Shown here in pieces: positions 12,792 to 18,680 of a DNA stretch of 18,680 nucleotides. Both the position numbers and the translations under genes were made by a program. The number at the start of each line of letters is the position of its first letter. Within the stretch, counting starts at the first letter, position 1. This stretch comes from Hyphomicrobiales bacterium (lineage in GTDB: Bacteria; Pseudomonadota; Alphaproteobacteria; Rhizobiales; Devosiaceae), in NCBI GenBank assembly GCA_027082895.1, contig JALWTJ010000287.1, positions 1 to 18,680 of the forward strand, in the 5' to 3' direction. Under the pieces are notes generated by a model. That model did not search any database, was not told where the DNA came from, and saw only the letters and a program-made list of their open reading frames with translations.

Positions 12792-12914
12792 AAACGCGTT
12801 TTCCCCATGGTTGAATGATGAAACCGTGATCCAATTTTTCTAGTCTGTCTGGACAGGACCGGTCAACCGCCTGTTGCCCGCCCAGGTTTGCAAAATGAAA
12901 GATCTCTTCTTCCC

Positions 12915-13607
12915 ATGGCCAGAAGACTTGCGCGTTCAAAACTGAAAAAGGAAGAAATTGCCGCGCTTTTTGCCGCCTTTGAAAAGGCCGACCCCGAGCC
13001 GAAGGGCGAATTGAACTATGTCAATACCTATACGCTTCTGGTCGCGGTCGTGCTGAGTGCCCAGGCAACGGATGCCGGAGTCAACAGGGCCACCGGCCCC
13101 CTGTTCGCCATTGCCGATACGCCGGAAAAGATGGTGGCGCTGGGGCTGGACAGGCTCATCGAACATATCCGCACCATCGGCCTGTTCCGCACCAAGGCCA
13201 AAAACATCATGGCATTGTCGCAGATCCTGATCGACAAATATCACAGCACGGTTCCCGATGACCGGGAGGCGCTGCAATCCCTGCCCGGCGTGGGGCGCAA
13301 GACGGCCAACGTGGTACTCAACATCGCCTTTGGCCATCCCACCATCGCGGTGGATACCCACCTTTTCCGGCTGGCCAACCGGACCGGGCTGGCGCCGGGA
13401 AAGACCCCGGAAGAAGTGGAGCGCGGACTGGAAAAACGCATTCCCAAGCGGTTCCTGCTTCATGCCCATCACTGGCTGATCCTGCATGGACGCTACATCT
13501 GCAAGGCCCGGAAGCCGGAATGCTATCATTGCATCATTCGCCAATGGTGTGCGTTTGAGCCCAAGACCCCTTCGCCGGAGGCAGCAAAGACAGGCAAAAA
13601 ATCTTAA
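12915..13607 (+). CDS. nth: Endonuclease III (DNA glycosylase/AP lyase)
   Basis: Nth (230 residues) removes oxidised pyrimidines and cleaves the abasic site in base-excision repair. The helix-hairpin-helix LPGVGRKTANVVLN holds the catalytic K129, and VDTHLFRLANR holds the catalytic D147; the spacing of 18 equals that of E. coli K120/D138. A complete 4Fe-4S loop is formed by C196, C203, C206 and C212 (CX6CX2CX5C). The ATG at 12915 is chosen by homology but lacks a good ribosome-binding site. An in-frame TTG at 12888 is an alternative, and a 16-residue reading frame (12895-12945) overlaps the start in another frame. It is divergent from the DUF2244 gene. Confidence 0.97.
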   Translation: MARRLARSKLKKEEIAALFAAFEKADPEPKGELNYVNTYTLLVAVVLSAQATDAGVNRATGPLFAIADTPEKMVALGLDRLIEHIRTIGLFRTKAKNIMALSQILIDKYHSTVPDDREALQSLPGVGRKTANVVLNIAFGHPTIAVDTHLFRLANRTGLAPGKTPEEVERGLEKRIPKRFLLHAHHWLILHGRYICKARKPECYHCIIRQWCAFEPKTPSPEAAKTGKKS

Positions 13608-13678
13608 TCAAAGATTTGCCCGCCCCGTGTAAGGCACAACCAGTGCATAATTCCGATCAGCAAGGAGCCCCTCGCCCC

Positions 13679-14698
13679 ATGTCTCCCAATGCCCAGTCTC
13701 GCAATGCTCTGGACCTTCTTACCATTGGCAATGCCATCACCGACATCCTGACCCAGGTGGATGAGGATTTTCTTCAACGGGAAGGCATGACCAAGTCCAT
13801 CATGCATCTTGTGGATGGCGACCGGGCAAAATACCTGCTGGAAGTGGTTCCCGCCGAGCGCCAGCAGATTTCGGGAGGAAGCTCGGCCAATACGGCGGCC
13901 GGGGTTGCGGCCCTTGGTGGAAAAGCCGCATTTGTCGGCAAGGTAGCGGATGATGACATTGGACGATTTTTTGCGCAGGACCTGCGCGAAACGGGTGTGG
14001 AATATGAAACCAGCATGCTGGAGCACGGGGCCGGTTCGGGAAATTCAATGATCCTGATCACGCCGGATGGTGAAAGAACCATGAACACCTATCTGGGGGC
14101 CTGCCATGACCTGACCGTGGCCGATATTCACGAAGAACAGATTTCACGGGCCGCCATCACCTTCATGGAAGGCTATCTGTGGGATCCACCCGAAGCCAAG
14201 CGGGCCTTCGTCAAGGCGGCGCATTTTGCCCACAAGCACGAGCGCGCCGCCGCCATCACCCTGTCCGACCCGTTCTGTGTCGACCGGTTCCGGGACGAAT
14301 TTCTGGATCTGATCCGCTCACGCACCTGCGATTATGTGTGTGCCAATGTGGAAGAACTGAAATCTCTCTACCAGACCGATGATCTGGGCGAGGCGGCCAA
14401 GGCCATTGCCCGCGATGCGGAAATTGCCGCCATCACCATGGGCGCGGACGGTGCCATGGCCATCAAGGATGGGGAAATCGTTTCCGTGCCCGTCTATCCG
14501 GTGGAACGGGTGGTGGATGCCACGGGGGCCGGCGACCTGTTCGCCTCCGGATTTCTGCTCGGCGTTGCCCGGGGGCAGGACATGGAAAATGCGCTGAAAC
14601 TGGGCTGCCTGTGCGCCTCGGAAGTCATTTCCCATGTCGGTGCCCGCCCGGTGGCGGATCTGCAAAAGCTGGCCCGGGACCATGATCTGACAATCTGA
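13679..14698 (+). CDS. PfkB-family kinase, adenosine kinase-like
   Basis: A 339-residue ribokinase-fold sugar/nucleoside kinase. The substrate-side glycine motif is GGSSANTAAGVAALGG and the C-terminal PfkB signature is DATGAGDLFASGFLLG (residues 280-295), with catalytic base D286 and the GAG anion hole. The N-terminal LLTIGNAITDILTQVDEDFL, GDRAKYLL and NTYLGA segments resemble the adenosine kinase-like group widely present in alphaproteobacteria. Adenosine is the likely phosphate acceptor, but fructose- or other sugar-kinase activity cannot be excluded from sequence. The ATG at 13679 follows AAGGAG by 11 bases, slightly far. It begins 71 bases after nth and converges on coaA with 14 bases between stops. 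Confidence 0.85.
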   Translation: MSPNAQSRNALDLLTIGNAITDILTQVDEDFLQREGMTKSIMHLVDGDRAKYLLEVVPAERQQISGGSSANTAAGVAALGGKAAFVGKVADDDIGRFFAQDLRETGVEYETSMLEHGAGSGNSMILITPDGERTMNTYLGACHDLTVADIHEEQISRAAITFMEGYLWDPPEAKRAFVKAAHFAHKHERAAAITLSDPFCVDRFRDEFLDLIRSRTCDYVCANVEELKSLYQTDDLGEAAKAIARDAEIAAITMGADGAMAIKDGEIVSVPVYPVERVVDATGAGDLFASGFLLGVARGQDMENALKLGCLCASEVISHVGARPVADLQKLARDHDLTI

Positions 14699-14712
14699 CG
14701 GTCCAAGCCTTT

Positions 14713-15672
14713 TTACAATCGGCGCAGGGCCACATCCGAAATCCGGTGATCGCGCTGCTTGGTCAGGATGAGATCGGCGCGGCCGCGGGTGGGCAGAATG
14801 TTCTGCTCCAGATTGGGCAGGTTGATGGTTTCCCAGACGTGAATGGCCATCGCAATCGCTTCCTTTTCCGGCATCTGCGCAAAGCGGTGAAAAAAGGACT
14901 GGGGGTCAACAAAGGCGGTCTGACGCAGTTTCAGGAACCGTTGCAGGAACCAGTGGCGCAGGTCCGGTTCTGCCGCATCCAGATAGATGGCAAAATCCAG
15001 ATAATCGGAGACAAAGGAAACCGGGGCACCATCTTCGGGCACGGGACCGGGCTGCAGGATGTTCAACCCCTCCACGATCACGATATCGGGCTGGTTCACC
15101 GTGATGAACCGGCCGGGCACGATATCATAGATCAGATGGGAATAGACCGGGACCCGGAGATTTTTCAGGCCGGACTTGAGACCAGACAGAAACCGGATGA
15201 AGGCGTCCCGGTCGTAGGAACCGGGAAATCCCTTCCTTTCCATCAGGCCGCGCTCCTCCAGCACCCGATTGGGAAACAGGAAGCCGTCGGTGGTGACCAG
15301 ATCCACACGGGGAGAATGGGGCCAGCGCTGCATCAAGGCATGAAGAATGCGGGCAATGGTGGACTTTCCGGCGGCAACGGAACCGGAGACCCCGATGACA
15401 AAGGGCGTGCGATCCGCATGATCCTGGGACAGGAAGGTTGCCGAAGCCTGATGCAATTGCTGCACCGCTTCCACATAAAGGGACAACAAACGGGACAGAG
15501 GAAGGTAGAGGCGCTTGACCTCGTCAAAGGAAATGGGGTCGTTCAGGGCCCGCAACCGCTTCACGTCCGCCGGACTGAGGGTCATGGGCTCCCCCTGACG
15601 CAGGTCCGCCCATTGTTCGGCGGAAAACTGGCGATAGGGGGACAGATCAAACCCCTTGCGGGCAAGAGACAT
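14713..15672 (-). CDS. coaA: Pantothenate kinase, type I
   Basis: CoaA (319 residues) phosphorylates pantothenate, the first and usually rate-setting step of coenzyme A synthesis. The type I P-loop GVSGSVAAGKST is at residues 94-105, with K103 matching the catalytic lysine of E. coli CoaA (K101). TTDGFLFPN, KGFPGSYDRDAF, PVYSHLIYDIVPG, VIVEGLNILQ and the C-terminal ETINLPNLEQNILPTRGRADLIL are all family hallmarks. The ATG at 15670-15672 has AGGAG seven to eight bases upstream. It is the last gene of the his cluster here, 70 bases after hisE, without an obvious terminator in between. That suggests cotranscription with histidine genes, although the pathways are unrelated. Confidence 0.97.
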   Translation of the reverse strand: MSLARKGFDLSPYRQFSAEQWADLRQGEPMTLSPADVKRLRALNDPISFDEVKRLYLPLSRLLSLYVEAVQQLHQASATFLSQDHADRTPFVIGVSGSVAAGKSTIARILHALMQRWPHSPRVDLVTTDGFLFPNRVLEERGLMERKGFPGSYDRDAFIRFLSGLKSGLKNLRVPVYSHLIYDIVPGRFITVNQPDIVIVEGLNILQPGPVPEDGAPVSFVSDYLDFAIYLDAAEPDLRHWFLQRFLKLRQTAFVDPQSFFHRFAQMPEKEAIAMAIHVWETINLPNLEQNILPTRGRADLILTKQRDHRISDVALRRL

Positions 15673-15742
15673 GGAATCACTCCTTGATCAGGGGCCGCTC
15701 GTTTATCCGGAAGGCAGACGGCCGCTCCTGTTCCGGCACATG

Positions 15743-16063
15743 TCAGGAACCTTTGCGCGCCGCCTTTTCCTCATGGCCGGAACGGGAGGTGCGCCTTTCC
15801 AGTTCCGCCAGTACCTGGTCCAGGCCGATACCCCGGCTCCGTAACAAGACCAGCAGATGATAGAGCAGGTCCGCGCTTTCTCCGATCAATTCCTCATCCG
15901 ACTGCCCGATGGCGGCAATCACCGTTTCGGTGGCTTCTTCGCCCACTTTCTGCGCACAGGTGGAAACACCCGCCTGAAGAAGAAAGGCGGTGTAGGATTT
16001 TTCCGGATCATCACCCGTCCGGCTGCCGATCACATCATCCAGATCACTCAGGGAAAAACGCAT
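15743..16063 (-). CDS. hisE: Phosphoribosyl-ATP pyrophosphatase
   Basis: HisE (106 residues) hydrolyses phosphoribosyl-ATP to phosphoribosyl-AMP, the second step of histidine synthesis. It is an all-helical MazG-like protein with EKSYTAFLLQAG, the metal-binding KVGEEATETVIAA (EExxE type) and ESADLLYHLLVLL (ExxD type). It is free-standing and not fused to HisI; hisI is not in the window. The start lies 20 bases after the hisF stop, and the gene is followed by coaA. The small size and complete motif set leave little doubt. Confidence 0.95.
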   Translation of the reverse strand: MRFSLSDLDDVIGSRTGDDPEKSYTAFLLQAGVSTCAQKVGEEATETVIAAIGQSDEELIGESADLLYHLLVLLRSRGIGLDQVLAELERRTSRSGHEEKAARKGS

Positions 16064-16083
16064 GTTTTCTGCCTCGTTCGGTT

Positions 16084-16878
16084 TCAGGGGGCATCGCTGC
16101 GAACGGCAATGCCGCTGGCCTGCATATGGGCCTTGGCCTGCGCGATGGTATAGGTTCCGAAATGAAAGATGGAGGCGGCCAGAACGGCGCTGGCGTGCCC
16201 CTGTTTCACCCCGTCCACCAGATGATCCAGAGTGCCCACGCCACCCGAGGCAATCACGGGAACAGGAACCGCATCAGCCACAGCGCGGGTCAGTTCGAGA
16301 TCAAAGCCGACCTGAGTGCCGTCCCGATCCATGGATGTCACCAGCAATTCGCCGGCCCCCCGTTCCGCCATGTCCATCGCAAATTCGATGGCGTCCATAC
16401 CGGTGGGGCGCCGCCCCCCATGGGTATATATCTCCCACCGGGACCTGTTGTCCCCTTCTGGTTCCTGTTTCTGTCGCTGCTTGGCGTCCACCGATACCAC
16501 GATGCACTGGTTTCCGAACTTGTCGGCGGCGCGGGCAATAAAATCGGGATCGGCCACGGCAGCGGAATTGATGGCAACCTTGTCGGCACCGGACAACAAC
16601 AGGCGCCGGATATCCTCGATGGTGCGCACGCCACCGCCCACGGTCACCGGCATGAAACATTGCTCGGCGGTTCTTTCCACCACGTCGAAAATGGTGTCCC
16701 GGCCTTCGTGGGAGGCGGTGATGTCCAGAAAGGTCAGTTCATCAGCCCCCGCGGCATCATAGGCCATGGCCGCTTCCACCGGGTCGCCGGCATCAATGAG
16801 GTCAACAAAGTTCACCCCCTTGACCACGCGGCCATCCTTGACATCCAGGCAGGGTATGATGCGCATTTTCAGGCTCAT
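16084..16878 (-). CDS. hisF: Imidazole glycerol phosphate synthase, cyclase subunit
   Basis: HisF (264 residues) uses ammonia supplied by HisH to close the imidazole ring, giving imidazole glycerol phosphate and AICAR. The TIM barrel shows catalytic D12 (IPCLDVKDGRVVKG) and D131 (VVSVDAK), FLDITAS, VGGGVRTIEDI, TSMDRDG and IASGGVG. A hydrophilic insert after D131 (QRQKQEPEGDNRS) is a few residues longer than in many homologues and precedes the conserved WEIYTHGGR. The ATG overlaps the hisA stop as ATGA, indicating translational coupling. Its partner hisH lies just upstream of hisA. Confidence 0.98.
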   Translation of the reverse strand: MSLKMRIIPCLDVKDGRVVKGVNFVDLIDAGDPVEAAMAYDAAGADELTFLDITASHEGRDTIFDVVERTAEQCFMPVTVGGGVRTIEDIRRLLLSGADKVAINSAAVADPDFIARAADKFGNQCIVVSVDAKQRQKQEPEGDNRSRWEIYTHGGRRPTGMDAIEFAMDMAERGAGELLVTSMDRDGTQVGFDLELTRAVADAVPVPVIASGGVGTLDHLVDGVKQGHASAVLAASIFHFGTYTIAQAKAHMQASGIAVRSDAP

Positions 16879-17630
16879 GATGCTTCTTTTTTCCCCGCCT
16901 TTTCCAGAATGCTCAGCGCCTGTTGCGCATTGATGCGGCCATCATAAAGGGCGCGGCCCGATATGGCCCCTTCCAGAACGGAACATTCCGGACTGGCCAG
17001 TTTCTCGATATCGGCCATGGAGGCAAGCCCCCCCGATCCAATGACAGGAATGGAAACGGCCCCGGCCAGCTGAAGGGTTGAATGCCAGTTGATACCGGTC
17101 AGAACACCGTCCCGGTCGATATCGGTGAAGATGATGGCAGAAACCCCCTCCCCTTCGAAACGGCGCGCCAGTTCCAGCGCTTCAAGGGACGAGGTGGTGG
17201 CCCAGCCTTCAACGGCCACGCGGCCGCCCCGGGCATCAATACCCACCGCCACCCGGCCGGGAAAGCGCCGGCAGGCCTGTTTCACAAGATCGGGATCGCG
17301 CACGGCTACCGTGCCCAGAATGACCCGGGACAGGCCCTTTTCCAGCCAGTTTTCGATCTGGCCCAGGGTACGGATGCCTCCGCCCAGCTGCACGGGGAAA
17401 TCCACCCGATCAAGAATTTCTTCCACCGCTTCGCCATTGCGCGAATCCCCGGCAAAAGCCCCGTCCAGATCAACCACATGCAGATAGCGGAACCCCTGTT
17501 CCTGAAAGCTATGGGCCTGGTCGGCCGGACTGTCATTGAATATGGTGGCCCGCCCCATGTCTCCCAGTTCGAGGCGCACGCATTTTCCCTGTTTCAGGTC
17601 GATTGCAGGAAAGAGAATCACGGTTTCCAC
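16875..17630 (-). CDS. hisA: ProFAR isomerase (HisA)
   Basis: HisA (251 residues) performs the Amadori rearrangement of ProFAR to PRFAR, the substrate of HisF-HisH. This (beta/alpha)8 barrel has catalytic D11 (LFPAIDLKQGKCVRL) and D132 (VGIDARGG), plus VDLDGAFAG, QLGGGIRT, FTDIDRDG and IGSGGLAS. The start is a GTG at 17628-17630 with a GAGG ribosome-binding site upstream; no ATG lies at the homologous position. It overlaps hisH by 13 bases and hisF by 4, so hisH-hisA-hisF are translationally coupled. No sign of the dual HisA/TrpF (PriA) enzyme was checked beyond motif level. Confidence 0.97.
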   Translation of the reverse strand: METVILFPAIDLKQGKCVRLELGDMGRATIFNDSPADQAHSFQEQGFRYLHVVDLDGAFAGDSRNGEAVEEILDRVDFPVQLGGGIRTLGQIENWLEKGLSRVILGTVAVRDPDLVKQACRRFPGRVAVGIDARGGRVAVEGWATTSSLEALELARRFEGEGVSAIIFTDIDRDGVLTGINWHSTLQLAGAVSIPVIGSGGLASMADIEKLASPECSVLEGAISGRALYDGRINAQQALSILEKAGKKEAS

Positions 17631-18292
17631 CTCAAGAAGTTGGCAATCATTCGCAGGCCGGTCTTCTGGCTCTTTTCGGGATGAAACTGGGTGCCCAGCA
17701 TGTTCTGGCGGCCCACAATGGCAGTAACGGGGCCGCCATGGTCGGTGGTTGCCAGCACATGGCGCCCATCTTCGGCCTGCAAATGATAGGAATGCACGAA
17801 ATAGGCATGGGCGGCCTGTCCGTCATCATCCTGCAGTCCATCCAGAACGGGATGCGTAGCGATGACATGAAGGTTATTCCATCCCATATGGGGAATTTTC
17901 ACACAGCGGCGGCCGTTCGCATCCTGACCGGGCACAAGGGCCGTGACCCGTCCCGGAATCCAACCCAACCCGGCATGGGTGCCCTTTTCCAGCCCGGCAT
18001 CAGCCATCAGCTGCATGCCCACGCAAATGCCGAAAAAGGGAACGGCCTGTTGGCGAACCCGCTCATTCAGCGTATCCACCATGCCTTCAATGGCGTACAG
18101 TCCGGCCCGGCAATCGGCAAAGGCCCCGACCCCGGGCAGAACGATCCGATCGGCAGTGCGGACATCTTCAATCCGGGACGTGACATTTACCTGCATGTCC
18201 AGATCCGCTTCCCGGACCGCCCTTTCAAAGGCCTTGGCCGCCGAGCGCAGATTGCCCGATCCATAATCAATGATGGCAATGGTCCGGGCCAT
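17618..18292 (-). CDS. hisH: Imidazole glycerol phosphate synthase, glutaminase subunit
   Basis: HisH (224 residues) is the class I glutamine amidotransferase that feeds ammonia to HisF. It begins IAIIDYGSGNLRS and has PGVGAF at the oxyanion strand. The triad is C90 (FFGICVGMQLM), H204 and E206 (FHPEKSQ). HMGWN and FVHSYH near the HisF interface are also present. It has the normal length. Its 3' end overlaps the hisA start by 13 bases, and its ATG lies three bases after the stop of the DUF2628 gene, so the whole block DUF2628-hisH-hisA-hisF-hisE reads as one operon. hisB may lie just outside the right edge, as in related genomes; that is an inference. Confidence 0.98.
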   Translation of the reverse strand: MARTIAIIDYGSGNLRSAAKAFERAVREADLDMQVNVTSRIEDVRTADRIVLPGVGAFADCRAGLYAIEGMVDTLNERVRQQAVPFFGICVGMQLMADAGLEKGTHAGLGWIPGRVTALVPGQDANGRRCVKIPHMGWNNLHVIATHPVLDGLQDDDGQAAHAYFVHSYHLQAEDGRHVLATTDHGGPVTAIVGRQNMLGTQFHPEKSQKTGLRMIANFLRWKP

Positions 18293-18295
18293 GAA

Positions 18296-18673
18296 TCACG
18301 CTTTCAAACGGGCAGAAACAGAAGGAGAGGAATGGGCACGGAGCAGATAGAGGGCTTCGGCCTCTTCCAGATTGCTGGCAATCAATTCACCGGCTCTTTT
18401 CCATCCCCGGCGGTGCAGGTTGCGGGCAAGAAGATTGCTGGCCTCGAACCCCAGCCACAGCGCGCCGACGCCATAAAGGGCAGCAAGGGGCAGAATGAGG
18501 AAGGAAGAAAGCAGCACAAGGGAAATGGATATGGCTGCAAGAAGGGCAAAAAAGCGCCACAATCCCCGGAAAAGTACCCACACAGGGGCAAACAGAAAGG
18601 CCCACCAGTTGAACCGGTCCGGAATCAGGACAAGGGCGGCATCATCCGTCCTTCCGCTGTTTTGCATCGCCAT
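18296..18673 (-). CDS. DUF2628 family membrane protein
   Basis: A 125-residue protein of unknown function with the DUF2628 pattern: VLIPDRFNWWAFLFAPVWVL, where an aromatic WWAF patch enters the first membrane helix, two to three hydrophobic segments up to about residue 75, then LGFEASNLLARNLHRRGW and a C-terminal AEALYLLRA helix. In alphaproteobacteria such genes are often found inside his clusters, as here, three bases from hisH. The ATG at 18671-18673 is seven bases from the window edge, so its ribosome-binding site is not visible; an ATG two codons later (18665-18667) is also possible. Nothing in the sequence explains a link to histidine synthesis. Confidence 0.8.
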   Translation of the reverse strand: MAMQNSGRTDDAALVLIPDRFNWWAFLFAPVWVLFRGLWRFFALLAAISISLVLLSSFLILPLAALYGVGALWLGFEASNLLARNLHRRGWKRAGELIASNLEEAEALYLLRAHSSPSVSARLKA

Positions 18674-18680
18674 GAAAAGT

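Noticed and set aside
12845..12856. CTGTC-TG-GACAG dyad between the DUF2244 gene and nth as a damage-response (LexA) site
   Set aside because: It does not match the alphaproteobacterial LexA pattern GTTC-N7-GTTC, and the arms are only five bases.
13595..13618. AT-rich inverted repeat AAATCTT...AAGATTT at the nth stop
   Set aside because: The weak AT stem is followed by GCCCGCC on the plus strand, so it would not terminate nth.
14746..15687. Long frame antisense to coaA
   Set aside because: The coaA frame has all type I pantothenate kinase motifs; the opposite frame has none and no ribosome-binding site.
16126..16947. Long frame antisense to hisF
   Set aside because: The His/Gly-rich translation is the mirror of the conserved HisF frame and matches no known family.

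Overview
The window is a dense stretch of housekeeping chromosome from a GC-rich bacterium, almost certainly an alphaproteobacterium. The evidence is the gene order hemW-rdgB-rph-hrcA-grpE, dnaK-dnaJ, pyrF-dapB-gpmA, DUF2244-nth-PfkB kinase and DUF2628-hisH-hisA-hisF-hisE-coaA, the protein motifs, and heat-shock promoters of the alphaproteobacterial RpoH type. I cannot place it below class with confidence. I see no rRNA, tRNA, insertion sequence, prophage, CRISPR array or toxin-antitoxin pair.

Layout. Positions 1-1861 (minus strand): rph, rdgB and the start of hemW, three overlapping genes for RNA 3'-end trimming, nucleotide-pool cleaning and a haem-related radical SAM protein. Positions 1862-8131: the heat-shock block. 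hrcA, grpE, dnaK and dnaJ lie on the plus strand, with one minus-strand DUF454 membrane-protein gene between grpE and dnaK. hrcA, grpE and dnaK each have a recognisable RpoH-type promoter. A strong intrinsic terminator separates dnaK from dnaJ. Positions 8132-11307 (plus): a flavodoxin-fold FMN reductase, pyrF (UMP synthesis), dapB (lysine/diaminopimelate) and gpmA (glycolysis). Positions 11330-12791 (minus): an Ada-like AraC/methyltransferase fusion and a DUF2244 membrane protein. Positions 12792-14698 (plus): nth (base-excision repair) and a PfkB-family kinase of the adenosine-kinase-like group. Positions 14713-18673 (minus): a his operon segment in transcription order DUF2628, hisH, hisA, hisF, hisE, followed by coaA. 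The his genes are packed with short overlaps or gaps.

How the genes work together. GrpE, DnaK and DnaJ form one chaperone machine, and HrcA is the repressor usually tied to heat shock, although no CIRCE operator is visible here. HisH and HisF form imidazole-glycerol-phosphate synthase, which uses the product of HisA; HisE acts two steps before HisA. The remaining genes share neighbourhood rather than pathway.

I found no new multi-gene system. The points worth a second look are regulatory: the RpoH promoter set, the structured dnaK and grpE leaders, the dnaK-dnaJ terminator, the ambiguous start of the DUF454 gene with in-frame direct repeats, and a dyad upstream of pyrF.
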